Shown: one piece after another, positions 46,279-55,313 of the stretch
How the letters are laid out: every line of letters starts with the position of its first letter
Numbering within the stretch: the stretch's first letter is position 1
The notes under the pieces: model-generated
What the model was told of the DNA's origin: nothing
The model's database searches: none
What the model saw: only the letters and a program-made list of their open reading frames with translations
Made by a program: the position numbers and the translations under genes
NCBI GenBank assembly: GCA_020628855.1
Contig: JAHDEL010000007.1
Coordinates: 2,719 to 66,718, forward strand
DNA length: 64,000 nucleotides
DNA from: Saprospiraceae bacterium
Lineage (GTDB): Bacteria; Bacteroidota; Bacteroidia; Chitinophagales; Saprospiraceae
Reading direction: 5' to 3'

Positions 46279-48396
46279 ATGGATTCGCAAATCTATAGCC
46301 TGCTTCTTCATCAGCTTCCTTATAAAGAAAGTCAAATACGAAACTCACTCCATCTCAGAGAAGAGGGAGCAACCTTGCCATTTATTGCTAGATATAGGAA
46401 AGAGCAGACCTTAGGTTTGGACGAAGTGGAACTTGCTGAAATTTTCAATGCATCCGATAAGCTTCAGACCCTCGTAAAAAGGAAGGCAACTATACAAAAG
46501 GCGATTGAGGGTCAAGGTAAATTGACCCCAGAGTTACTAGATGCATTAAATGCAATTTGGGATGAAGACAAACTAGAAGACTTCTATCTACCTTATAAGC
46601 AAAAAAGAAAGACAAAAGCGAGTATAGCCAAAGAGTTAGGCCTAGAACCGCTTGCTAAGATCATCATGTCTCGTCGCTCAAGGAATATAGAGCATGAAGC
46701 TAGGAAGTATTGTGTTGGACAGGTAAGTACTATTGATGAAGCCATAAGTGGAGCTCAAGATATTATCGCTGAGTGGATTTCAGAAAATATGAAAGTGCGA
46801 GATATCACAAGAAAAACACTTTTCAAGAGTAGTCTCCACAGTAAAGTTGTAGCAAAAAAGAAGGACGAAGCCCAAAAATATAGGGACTACTTTGACTTCA
46901 CTCAGCCCATTCAATCTATTCCTTCTCATAGAGTGCTTGCAATGAATAGGGGAGAAAGTGAAGGCTTACTCAAGGTAAAGTTAGTGTACGATCAAGAGTG
47001 GCTGGAGCACAGTCTAGAAAGATTCTTTAAAATAAGTAATTCTGAATCTGACAAACTCATTGCAGAAGCTATAAAGGATAGCCTCAAACGACTCATCTTG
47101 CCATCAATCGAAAATGAGGTTAGAAAGCGAATTAAAGAGAAGGCAGATAAGGACGCCATAGGCGTATTTAGTAAGAATGCTAACCAACTCCTACTCTTGG
47201 CTCCATTAGGAGAGAAGAGAGTTTTAGCCATTGATCCTGGATACAGAACAGGATGTAAAGTTGTAGTATTAGACGCTAATGGTAACTTAATAGACAATAC
47301 TACAATCTTCCCTCATCCACCCCAGAGACAACTCAATCAAGCTGAAAAAGTGCTGTATGATTTGGTCCACAATTGCGGCATAGAAGCGATAGCAATAGGC
47401 AATGGTACAGCAGGCCGCGAAACCTATAAGATGGTCAATAACTTGAAATTTGAAAAGGTAGAAGTGTATTTAGTGAATGAAGACGGTGCATCCATTTATT
47501 CGGCCTCGGATATAGCAAGGGAAGAATTCCCTAAACAAGATGTAACAGTGAGGGGTGCTATTTCTATTGGGCGAAGATTGATGGATCCATTGGCAGAGCT
47601 TGTTAAAATTGATCCTAAATCGATAGGAGTTGGACAATATCAGCATGATGTTGATCAGACTCTGTTAAAAAGTGAGCTAGAAGCTACAGTAACTCAGGCG
47701 GTAAATGCTGTAGGAATCAACTTAAATACAGCTAGTGCAAGTCTTTTGACTTATGTATCTGGACTTGGACCAGCAATTGCAAAAAATATTATCGATTATC
47801 GTTCTTTACATGGTTCATTCCAAGATAGAAAATCACTCTTGAAAGTACCTAAGCTAGGCAAGAAAGCCTATGAGCAATGTGCAGGATTTCTGAGAGTCAA
47901 AGCGGGAAATAATCCTCTTGATAATAGCGCTGTTCACCCTGAGCGATATGCGTTAGTAAATCGGATTGCTCAGGAAGCAGGAACAACAATCGATCAACTG
48001 ATTGGCAACACTGCTGTGTTAAACAATCTTCAACTTAAGAACTACATAGATCAGAAGACAGGTTTGCCAACTCTGCAAGACATAGTCAAAGAACTTCGCA
48101 AGCCAGGTTTGGATCCAAGGGGCAAGGCTGAAATGATTCAGCAGAATATAGGTATAGACTCTATTCAAGATCTTGCAATTGATATGGTGCTTCATGGGAC
48201 TGTCGTAAATCTTACCAACTTTGGAGCTTTCGTTGATATTGGCATCAAAGAATCCGCATTACTGCATATCTCACAAATTACCGACAGATTTATTTCCGAC
48301 CCCAGCGAGGTCCTTTCTCTTCAACAAGCACTCCATGTGAAAATTTTGGAGATAGATATCCCAAGAAAGAGAATTAGTGTTACGTTACGACATTAG
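46279..48396 (+). CDS. tex: Tex-family S1 RNA-binding protein
   Basis: Transcription accessory protein homologue, related to eukaryotic Spt6; binds nucleic acid. From ATG 46279 it has 705 residues. The order is: N-terminal helical domain with GATLPFIARYRKEQTLGLDE, a YqgF/RNase H-like domain with LAIDPGYRTGCKVVVLD, and helix-hairpin-helix repeats (LNTASASLLTYVSGLGPAIA). The C-terminal S1 domain begins MVLHGTVVNLTNFGAFVDIG. An in-frame TTG at 46255 lies upstream of the promoter box and is rejected. Stands alone between the two-component pair and the secretion island. Confidence 0.95.
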   Translation: MDSQIYSLLLHQLPYKESQIRNSLHLREEGATLPFIARYRKEQTLGLDEVELAEIFNASDKLQTLVKRKATIQKAIEGQGKLTPELLDALNAIWDEDKLEDFYLPYKQKRKTKASIAKELGLEPLAKIIMSRRSRNIEHEARKYCVGQVSTIDEAISGAQDIIAEWISENMKVRDITRKTLFKSSLHSKVVAKKKDEAQKYRDYFDFTQPIQSIPSHRVLAMNRGESEGLLKVKLVYDQEWLEHSLERFFKISNSESDKLIAEAIKDSLKRLILPSIENEVRKRIKEKADKDAIGVFSKNANQLLLLAPLGEKRVLAIDPGYRTGCKVVVLDANGNLIDNTTIFPHPPQRQLNQAEKVLYDLVHNCGIEAIAIGNGTAGRETYKMVNNLKFEKVEVYLVNEDGASIYSASDIAREEFPKQDVTVRGAISIGRRLMDPLAELVKIDPKSIGVGQYQHDVDQTLLKSELEATVTQAVNAVGINLNTASASLLTYVSGLGPAIAKNIIDYRSLHGSFQDRKSLLKVPKLGKKAYEQCAGFLRVKAGNNPLDNSAVHPERYALVNRIAQEAGTTIDQLIGNTAVLNNLQLKNYIDQKTGLPTLQDIVKELRKPGLDPRGKAEMIQQNIGIDSIQDLAIDMVLHGTVVNLTNFGAFVDIGIKESALLHISQITDRFISDPSEVLSLQQALHVKILEIDIPRKRISVTLRH

Positions 48397-48470
48397 AGTA
48401 CATAATTTGAGAGATAGATAATTGTATTTAAGCAACAATTTGCACATTATTGGAGTATATTAATAGTACA

Positions 48471-50312
48471 ATGTTTAGGTATCTAACAATAACACTTTTC
48501 TTCACGATAGTTTCCACTGTGTTGCAAAGCCAAGAGATTTGCGATAATGCTCTGGATGATGATGGGGATGGCTTGATTGATCTCAATGATGATGATTGCA
48601 TTTGTGAGGCCCTCGCACCAACTAGTATGATTCCAAATCCATCTTTTGAGGATATGATCTGTTGCCCAGAAACAGAGAGTGAACTCAATTGTGCAGTAAG
48701 TTGGATTCAGGCTTCCATACCAACAACAGACTACGTACATACTTGTGGTATTCTAGCCAATGAATTTCTTTTAGGCTATGCAGCTCCTCAACCCTTTCCT
48801 GACGGAAATGGTGGAGTAGGGTTTAGGGATGGAAAACCTGGCAATTCGAATTTCAAAGAATATGTTGGTGCATGTTTAGAACGATCTACAGAAGTGGGTA
48901 CTGAGTATAGAATAGACTTCTATGTTGGTTTTCAAGATATAGCTGGGAGTAGGGAGTTTAATCTTGGTTTGTTTATGGGAGAGCGCTGTGAAGATTTACC
49001 TTTTGGAACCTCAAGTAACACATTTGGCTGTCCAACAAATGGACCTGGGTATGATCAGATTGGTGAATTGTTTGTCTCTGGAGTTGATGAGTGGATAAAT
49101 GTTGTTTTTGAATTTACAGCGACCAAAGAATACGAAGTTATCGTCCTTGGTCCTGCATGTGCCGAAAACCCTAACTTTCAACTTAATCCTTACTTCTACA
49201 TGGATGACATTACGATCGCTGAATCCGATGAGTGGCAATTACCCATTGTAGAGGTAGCAGGTGATTTGTGTGAGGGAACATTAACTCTTTCAACTCTCTT
49301 GCAAGATGATGCTACTTATCAATGGTATCTTAACGGAGTTGCATTAATAGGTGTTACTGACCCTGAGTTTGTACTTTCACCTGATGCCGAAGAGGGACTG
49401 TATTCAATTGTAACAACGAATTCTGATGGTTGCTATATCAGTGATGAATATCTTTTTGAGAGGATTAGTTTTGAAGGAGATCAATATGTTTCCATTTGTG
49501 AAGGAGAGGAATATAATCTTGGTCAACAAACATATAGCGAGGCAGGAGAATATGTCTATGAAGTAGTAACACCAAATGCATGCGACTCAACTATCTACCT
49601 CACAATTGAAGTGAATGAACACTCAGAAGCTGAGTTGGATGCCATTCTGTGTGATGGAGAGTTGTTCTCATTATTTGACCTTGAGACAACAGAGGGAGGG
49701 AGTCATGTAGCTACCACCACAAATAGCGTAGGTTGTGACTCAATAATCACTGTTGATATTACACTCGTTGAGCCCAGCGAGGGAGTTGATCTCGCAGATC
49801 GACTGGAGTTAGAATTGGGAGACGAAGTCCGCATTGAGCCTGTTTTCTTCGATCTAAGCATCGAGACTTGGGAGTGGACAAATAGTGATGGTGAGATATT
49901 AAGCACCATAGATTTTGTTGATGGATACCTGCCTATCGAGAATGAAACGATTTACGTTGAGGTAGCAGATGAGAATGGTTGTATTGATAGAGACTCGGTT
50001 CAACTTAGACTTACCTTGAATTATCAATTAGATGCTCCAAATGTGATGCTCATAGGAGATTCGGCTAATGGGTTTTTTAAGCCTTTTATGAGCAGGAAGT
50101 TTGAAGAAATAGAACTTATTCAGATCTTCGATCGGTGGGGTAATTTGATTTTTGAAGACAGAGGAATTACTGAATTTAACTTATGGCCAGGCTGGGATGG
50201 TTCATTCAATGGTCAACCTGTACAGATTGGAGTCTATGCCTATGTTGTTCACGCTAGAGCAATTAATCAAGAAGTAGTGATTAAGGCAGGTGACATTACG
50301 GTTTTGAGATAA
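48471..50312 (+). CDS. Secreted protein with gliding-motility-type (CHU_C) C-terminal domain
   Basis: 613 residues from ATG 48471; a TTG at 48450 would only lengthen the signal peptide. Signal peptide about 1-21 (VSTVLQSQ), then the acidic DDDGDGLIDLNDDD repeat, a likely Ca-binding module common in Bacteroidota surface proteins. An NPSFED-led galactose-binding-like domain with eight or more cysteines follows, then Ig-like and repeat segments. The last 85 residues (LIQIFDRWGNLIFED, GWDGSFNGQ, GVYAY) form a gliding motility-associated C-terminal domain, a type B T9SS signal. Probably exported and surface-bound. Substrate or ligand unknown. Confidence 0.8.
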   Translation: MFRYLTITLFFTIVSTVLQSQEICDNALDDDGDGLIDLNDDDCICEALAPTSMIPNPSFEDMICCPETESELNCAVSWIQASIPTTDYVHTCGILANEFLLGYAAPQPFPDGNGGVGFRDGKPGNSNFKEYVGACLERSTEVGTEYRIDFYVGFQDIAGSREFNLGLFMGERCEDLPFGTSSNTFGCPTNGPGYDQIGELFVSGVDEWINVVFEFTATKEYEVIVLGPACAENPNFQLNPYFYMDDITIAESDEWQLPIVEVAGDLCEGTLTLSTLLQDDATYQWYLNGVALIGVTDPEFVLSPDAEEGLYSIVTTNSDGCYISDEYLFERISFEGDQYVSICEGEEYNLGQQTYSEAGEYVYEVVTPNACDSTIYLTIEVNEHSEAELDAILCDGELFSLFDLETTEGGSHVATTTNSVGCDSIITVDITLVEPSEGVDLADRLELELGDEVRIEPVFFDLSIETWEWTNSDGEILSTIDFVDGYLPIENETIYVEVADENGCIDRDSVQLRLTLNYQLDAPNVMLIGDSANGFFKPFMSRKFEEIELIQIFDRWGNLIFEDRGITEFNLWPGWDGSFNGQPVQIGVYAYVVHARAINQEVVIKAGDITVLR

Positions 50313-50344
50313 AAAAAGGGTTACTAATAGCATTAGCAACCCTT
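50311..50344. terminator. Convergent terminator between the CHU_C gene and sodA
   Basis: GGGTT.CTAAT / ATTAG.AACCC with one mismatch and an AGC loop. Seven A on the left give a strong U-run for the minus-strand sodA transcript; the right side is only weakly T-rich. Confidence 0.8.
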
Positions 50345-50365
50345 CTGTTTGTTTTGTTCAATTGA

Positions 50366-50974
50366 CTATTTAGCAGCGTCGTATCTTCTTTCTATTTCGT
50401 TCCAGTTTATAACATTAAAGAATGCTTTGATATAATCCGGTCTTCTATTTTGATAATTGAGATAGTAGGCGTGCTCCCACACATCAAGTCCTAAGATTGG
50501 AGTTCCTCCACATCCAATACCAGGCATAAGTGGATTGTCTTGATTTGCGCTTGAGCATACTTCTACGGCCCCGCCTTTCTTCACGCATAACCATGCCCAA
50601 CCAGAACCAAATCTAGTCGCCGCAGCTTTAGAAAAAGCTTCGATAAATCCATCCTTAGATCCGTATGCTGCTTCAATTGCATCCAAGAGAGGTCCTGATA
50701 ATCTACCTCTGTCATTGGGATTCATAGCTGTCCAAAATTGGTTGTGGTTATAGTATCCACCACCATTATTTCTGACGGCTGTATTATTCATATCTAGATT
50801 TGTAAGAATATCTTCTATTGACTTGCCTTCAAGGTCAGTGCCTTCGATAGCAGCGTTGAGTTTGTTTGTATATCCATTGTGATGTTTACCATGGTGAATT
50901 TCCATAGTTCTTGCATCAATGTTCGGTTCTAGAGCGTCATGAGCGTATCCTAATTCTGGTAAAGTGAATGCCAT
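50366..50974 (-). CDS. sodA: Superoxide dismutase, Mn/Fe family (Mn-like)
   Basis: Dismutates superoxide. 202 residues with no signal peptide, so cytoplasmic. Metal ligands are H27, H77, D164 and H168 (DVWEHAYY). The Gln that tunes the metal sits at 145 in SANQDNPL, the position typical of Mn enzymes, and the NHNQFW segment also looks Mn-like, so sodA is preferred over sodB. A cambialistic enzyme is possible. It interrupts the island of secreted proteins and is transcribed against them. Confidence 0.93.
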   Translation of the reverse strand: MAFTLPELGYAHDALEPNIDARTMEIHHGKHHNGYTNKLNAAIEGTDLEGKSIEDILTNLDMNNTAVRNNGGGYYNHNQFWTAMNPNDRGRLSGPLLDAIEAAYGSKDGFIEAFSKAAATRFGSGWAWLCVKKGGAVEVCSSANQDNPLMPGIGCGGTPILGLDVWEHAYYLNYQNRRPDYIKAFFNVINWNEIERRYDAAK

Positions 50975-51023
50975 AGTTTCTTTAGTTTTTTATTGAATAA
51001 TATATATACTCTTTTAACACGGA

Positions 51024-51031
51024 CAAAAGTA
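51024..51031 (-). promoter_or_regulatory. -7 box TACTTTTG for sodA
   Basis: Exact TAnnTTTG match on the minus strand, about 50 nt before the ATG at 50974. The -33 position offers CTG rather than TTG at 19-nt spacing. Confidence 0.5.
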
Positions 51032-51123
51032 CATTGTTTGAAGCAATGTACAGTGTAATATTTTTTTTGTCTTTTAGTAGCGTTTTTTCTACTCAATGCA
51101 TTCTCTTAGAAACAAATGAAATT

Positions 51124-52557
51124 ATGAAGCCTACTTTTACAATTCTATTCACCTTAGTAGCATTGTGTCTTCAAGCTCAAGTGGATTGTGGTGATGATCA
51201 TCACTTTTATGGTACTATTTCTACTTCTTGCGGGATTGATATTGAAGCTGCCTTTGTGAATATTTCTTCGAATCAACCAGAATATCCCCAAGTTGTTAAC
51301 GGAGATACTTTTTATGATGGTCTCTGCCATGCTCCAGGTTTTGATTATGAGGTGGTTTGCTATAAGAATGATGACATATTGAATGGGGTTTCAACTTTGG
51401 ATTTGGCAATTATGCAGCAGTTAATACTAGTTGAGATGCCTTTTGAATCCATGCTCCAATTTATCGCAGCAGATGTTAATAATGATGGGGTCTTGTCCAC
51501 ACTTGACATTGTAGAACTTGAGAAAGTGATTTTGGGTCAACAGCAAGGATTTACAAACAATTCAAGTTGGAGATTTTTCGATGCTGATAAACTTGATCCA
51601 GGAGATTTGTCAACATTCCATGAAGTAGTAAGTATTGAGAATTTGGATGCTCTACAAGAGATTAACTGGATTGGTGTTAAGATTGGAGATGTAAATTGTA
51701 CTGTTGTCTCGGGTGGAGTCAATTGTGACGACGGTTATAGATTAGCAGGGACTGTGTTTGATAGGTGTGGAGATGTATTTGCTGGTGAAATAGAATATAA
51801 GCTAGACTCCAATCAGGAAGGATATCCAATGGAATACATCCAAACTGGCTTCTATGATTTGGCTTGTCATGCTGAGTCGGAAGATTACACGATTTCTCTC
51901 TATAATAATGACAATGTTCTCAATGGAGTTTCTACTCTTGATCATGTGATGATTTCTCGACATATTCAAGGTATTGAGCCATTCAACTCGGTAGCACAGT
52001 TAATCGCTGCAGATATTAATCGCGATAATAGTATTACCGCTGCTGACTTGGTAGAGTTAGAGAAAGTTATCCTAGGAGAACAACCCACATTTACAAACAA
52101 TACAAGCTGGAGATTTTTTGATGCAAGTGCGGATCTTGACCTGAGCGCTCCAGAGACTTTAATAGAAGAGATACAAATTCAAGATTTGCAAACAGATTTG
52201 GTAGGATTAGATTGGCTCGCTATAAAGATTGGAGATGTTAATAATAGTAGCCTAGGATGCGGTGTGACATCATCCTTGCCCAAGGTTAATGATGTCCTCA
52301 TAGATGTGAGTGTTCACCCTAATCCTTTTACACAAAAAATAAAGATTGATTTATCTTCTTTGACTTATCAAGAGATATCCATTCGAATTGTGGATGCAAA
52401 TGGTAAGCTAGTCTATAGGTCCTTCAAGCAGATACACAGCGGTGATCAAATGATCATCATAGAAGGTCAGAATATTGAGATGTTAGAGAATGGATTGTAT
52501 TTCCTCACATTGACTGGCGAGCATTCAAGTTCTACAATTCAACTTATCAAGTCATAA
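51124..52557 (+). CDS. T9SS-secreted protein with two dockerin-like modules
   Basis: 477 residues from ATG 51124, which begins a clean signal peptide ending CLQAQ; an in-frame ATG at 51034 adds 30 residues ahead of it and is unlikely. Two tandem homologous units (about 51181-51715 and 51718-52255) each contain a paired F-hand dockerin-type module. Each has NDD/N-LNGVSTLD followed by a helix, then AADxNxD...DxVELEKVILG and a closing SWRFFDA, and ends IKIGDVN. The last 80 residues (VHPNPFTQKIKIDL... NGLYFLTL) are a T9SS type A sorting domain. Ca-binding and protein docking are inferred. No cohesin is encoded nearby. Confidence 0.8.
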   Translation: MKPTFTILFTLVALCLQAQVDCGDDHHFYGTISTSCGIDIEAAFVNISSNQPEYPQVVNGDTFYDGLCHAPGFDYEVVCYKNDDILNGVSTLDLAIMQQLILVEMPFESMLQFIAADVNNDGVLSTLDIVELEKVILGQQQGFTNNSSWRFFDADKLDPGDLSTFHEVVSIENLDALQEINWIGVKIGDVNCTVVSGGVNCDDGYRLAGTVFDRCGDVFAGEIEYKLDSNQEGYPMEYIQTGFYDLACHAESEDYTISLYNNDNVLNGVSTLDHVMISRHIQGIEPFNSVAQLIAADINRDNSITAADLVELEKVILGEQPTFTNNTSWRFFDASADLDLSAPETLIEEIQIQDLQTDLVGLDWLAIKIGDVNNSSLGCGVTSSLPKVNDVLIDVSVHPNPFTQKIKIDLSSLTYQEISIRIVDANGKLVYRSFKQIHSGDQMIIIEGQNIEMLENGLYFLTLTGEHSSSTIQLIKS

Positions 52558-52584
52558 AAATCTTTTTATCGCTACTCTAATTGA

Positions 52585-52616
52585 TGAATACCTTCAATCT
52601 TGATTGAGGGTATTCA
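52585..52616 (+). other. 14-bp stem-loop after the dockerin-like gene
   Basis: TGAATACCTTCAAT pairs with ATTGAGGGTATTCA (one T-G pair) around a CTTG loop. No T-run follows. Probably protects or forms the 3' end of the upstream mRNA. Confidence 0.55.
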
Positions 52617-52622
52617 CTGATT

Positions 52623-52649
52623 CTGACATACATGTTCTAATTATGTCAG
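52623..52649. promoter_or_regulatory. Inverted repeat upstream of the first discoidin-like gene
   Basis: CTGACATA, 11 nt, TATGTCAG. The centre-to-centre distance of 19 bp is close to two helical turns, as in dimer operators. It lies 43 nt before the ATG at 52693. Could also be part of the 3' structure of the previous gene. Confidence 0.35.
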
Positions 52650-52692
52650 TACACTTTACTATTTTAGAAGGATACAGGTCAAAGTCCTTACT

Positions 52693-53424
52693 ATGAAATG
52701 CGCTTCCACTATCCTCGCTTGTTTTGGAATATTGTTTTCCATTACCATGATTTCAGCGCAATGCAACACCTACAGATATAATACATCTCCAGATAATTAT
52801 TGGATGACTTGCGAGTCTCATGTCAGTCCGAATGCAAAAGATGGAGAATCTAAGTGGATAAGGTATGACCTAGGCCATGTCTACCATTTAGGAGAATCTT
52901 GGATTTGGAATATCAATGCAATTGATCTGCTTGATAAAGGTGTTGATGAATATGAAGTTGCCATTTCTGTGAACAATGTTGTTTGGAAAAAACTGGGTAC
53001 ATATTCACTTCCTATGGCAACAGGGTCGAGTCTTTATTCTGGAGACCAAGGTCCTGATCTTGAAGGTCAGCATGCAAGATACATTCTCCTAACTCTCAAG
53101 AACAATCACTCTAACACAGGCTGTATTGGGTTTGGTGAAATTAGATTTGAGACTAGAGGAAGTGTTGATGAGGCAGAACTGAATACACCAGATATTGCTA
53201 CTTATCCAAACCCTGCGAGTGATTATTTGAATCTCGAATGTTTTGAATGTGAATCCAACGTGAGCTACACTTTGTATTCTCTTCAAGGTCAATACATAGA
53301 ATCTGGTCAATTTTTTGCCAAATATCAGTTAGAACTCAGCGGTTTAAGCGCAGGAATGTATGTCATGGTTTTCGAAACTGCCTTCTCGCAGAGCAGAAAA
53401 AAATTCAGTGTTTTTCGTGAGTAA
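52693..53424 (+). CDS. Discoidin-like secreted protein with T9SS tail
   Basis: 243 residues. Signal peptide about 1-23 (ILFSITMISAQ). The core, about 24-155, has the discoidin (F5/8 type C)-like pattern: an NTSPDNYWMTC start, SKWIRYDLGHVYHLGESWIW, a variable middle, then ARYILLTLKNN and GCIGFGEIRFE. Such folds usually bind glycans or lipids. The C-terminal 75 residues (YPNPASDYLNLECF... AGMYVMVFE) are a T9SS type A sorting domain. Its head is paralogous to the product of the gene at 56736, and the two flank the DUF1800-DUF1501 pair. Confidence 0.75.
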   Translation: MKCASTILACFGILFSITMISAQCNTYRYNTSPDNYWMTCESHVSPNAKDGESKWIRYDLGHVYHLGESWIWNINAIDLLDKGVDEYEVAISVNNVVWKKLGTYSLPMATGSSLYSGDQGPDLEGQHARYILLTLKNNHSNTGCIGFGEIRFETRGSVDEAELNTPDIATYPNPASDYLNLECFECESNVSYTLYSLQGQYIESGQFFAKYQLELSGLSAGMYVMVFETAFSQSRKKFSVFRE

Positions 53425-53445
53425 GTATCAGGGAATTCCCGATAC
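53425..53445 (+). other. Hairpin directly after the stop codon at 53424
   Basis: GTATC, a bulged A, GGG-AATT-CCC, GATAC. No T-run. It separates the first discoidin-like gene from the DUF1800 gene and could adjust expression within the cluster. Confidence 0.4.
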
Positions 53446-53492
53446 AAATTGATTAAAACAAATTGTAAACTTGTATTAAATAACTCCAAAGT

Positions 53493-55298
53493 ATGTTGAT
53501 AAATTCCAAATATGTTCTCAGCCTTCTGATTTGGATTGGTCTATGTGGTATGCTCAATGCGCAAGACTATGAAGAGTATATCGGTGCTGGTAATACAGAT
53601 GGCGTAACCATTACCACTAGTAGCGACTTTGGTCAAATGTCTGCGATGAACACAATTGATGGGAGTGGATTAGATGCTGAGCGAATGGCAGCAGCTAGGT
53701 TTCTATCTCAAGCAGGATTCGGAGGCTCCATGACTGAAATTGATGATGTGATTAGCATGGGTTATGAAAACTGGCTCAATGATCAACTCACTAAACCAAC
53801 ATCTCCATTACACGATAATATGCAGAGTATGTGGGATTATATCTATAATGCTTATATCTCTGCTGGCTATGAAGAGGAAGATATCTTCGGTCCTTGGGGA
53901 ATTCATTTTAATTATACTTGGTGGGAGAATATGATGACAGGCGAAGATCAACTTCGTCAACGCATAGCCTATGCACTCAGCCAGATACTCGTCGTCTCTT
54001 TTGAATCCAATCTTGCAGACTATGCTGATGCAGTCGCTGTCTATTATGACATCTTACAATCTAATGCTTTAGGTAATTATAAAGACTTAATTACTGATGT
54101 GAGTTTGAATATAGCCATGGGTTCCTATTTGAGCCATTTGAATAACCCAAAGGCTGATCCAGCAAACAATATTCATCCTGACGAAAACTATGCAAGAGAG
54201 ATTATGCAGTTGTTTACCATTGGTCTGTATGAATTGAATCCTGATGGGACTAGACAACTCGACTCTAACGGTGATCCGATTCCAACCTATGACAATACGG
54301 ATATCAAAGAATTAGCAAAGGTATTTACAGGTCTCGGTCCTGGTGATATTAATGATATGGTGGACTGGACAAATTCACCTTATTTTGGATTGTCCCTTTA
54401 TGGAGCTGATAGAACTGTTCCAATGATTATGTATGAAAATTGGCATGAGCAAGGAGACAAAGTCTTATTAGGTGGTCAGTATACGATACCATCTGGACAA
54501 TCTGGAATGCAAGACATTGATGATGCTATAGATTTTCTGTTCAACCATCCAAATGTTGGGCCTTTCCTTTCATACAGACTTATCCAGCGATTAGTAAAAA
54601 GTAATCCAAGTCCAGCCTATGTGCAAAGAGTGGCGCAAGTCTTTAATAATAACGGGCAAGGTGAAAGAGGAGATTTGTTCGCAGTGGTAAAGGCTATCTT
54701 GTTGGATGCAGAAGCTAGGGAATGCGCTGGATTTGAAGATGTCAGTAATGGGAAACTGAAAGAACCAGTCTTAGCCATGGCAAACTTTATGAAGGGTGTT
54801 CCTGTAAATAGTACCTCCGGTAATTATTGGTACGTTGGTATGCCACTCATCAATGACGTTGGACAATTCCCGATGTGGGCACCATCCGTATTCAATTTCT
54901 ACACTCCAGATCATGTGCCATTGGGCGGTATTGCAGATAATAATTTGGTAGGACCGGAGTATAAAATATTCAATACCCTCTCATCAGTAGGATACCTGAA
55001 TCTAGTTCATAATTGGACTTTTTGGGATTTTATCACCTATGACTGGGAGTCTGATGATGTCTTTGGCGATAACCACACTCATGTAGATGGAGCCTGGTTA
55101 GAAAATATGGTGATTAGTGAAGGACCTGAAGCATTGATGAACTACCTAGACATTACACTCACCCATGGTAAGTTATCTGATGATTGGAGGCAACAGATTC
55201 GTGGAGATGTTTCAACATTGAATTGGGGAGATTGGTATGACGGCATGTTGATTATATATCAAATGATGACATCTCCTGACTTTATGATTGATAAATAA
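53493..55298 (+). CDS. DUF1800 family secreted protein
   Basis: 601 residues of the DUF1800 family, function unknown. Signal peptide about 1-24 (LCGMLNAQ). Family hallmarks are present: AARFLSQAGFGGSMTEIDD at about 67-85, ENYARE and MQLFTIGLYELNPDG in the middle, and ILLDAEARE. The sequence is mainly helical. There is no C-terminal sorting domain, so it is probably periplasmic or exported by another route. It is followed 15 nt later by a DUF1501 gene, a pairing found repeatedly in Bacteroidota, Planctomycetota and Proteobacteria. The two products are expected to act together. Confidence 0.88.
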   Translation: MLINSKYVLSLLIWIGLCGMLNAQDYEEYIGAGNTDGVTITTSSDFGQMSAMNTIDGSGLDAERMAAARFLSQAGFGGSMTEIDDVISMGYENWLNDQLTKPTSPLHDNMQSMWDYIYNAYISAGYEEEDIFGPWGIHFNYTWWENMMTGEDQLRQRIAYALSQILVVSFESNLADYADAVAVYYDILQSNALGNYKDLITDVSLNIAMGSYLSHLNNPKADPANNIHPDENYAREIMQLFTIGLYELNPDGTRQLDSNGDPIPTYDNTDIKELAKVFTGLGPGDINDMVDWTNSPYFGLSLYGADRTVPMIMYENWHEQGDKVLLGGQYTIPSGQSGMQDIDDAIDFLFNHPNVGPFLSYRLIQRLVKSNPSPAYVQRVAQVFNNNGQGERGDLFAVVKAILLDAEARECAGFEDVSNGKLKEPVLAMANFMKGVPVNSTSGNYWYVGMPLINDVGQFPMWAPSVFNFYTPDHVPLGGIADNNLVGPEYKIFNTLSSVGYLNLVHNWTFWDFITYDWESDDVFGDNHTHVDGAWLENMVISEGPEALMNYLDITLTHGKLSDDWRQQIRGDVSTLNWGDWYDGMLIIYQMMTSPDFMIDK

Positions 55299-55313
55299 CC
55301 CCAAAGGAATACA

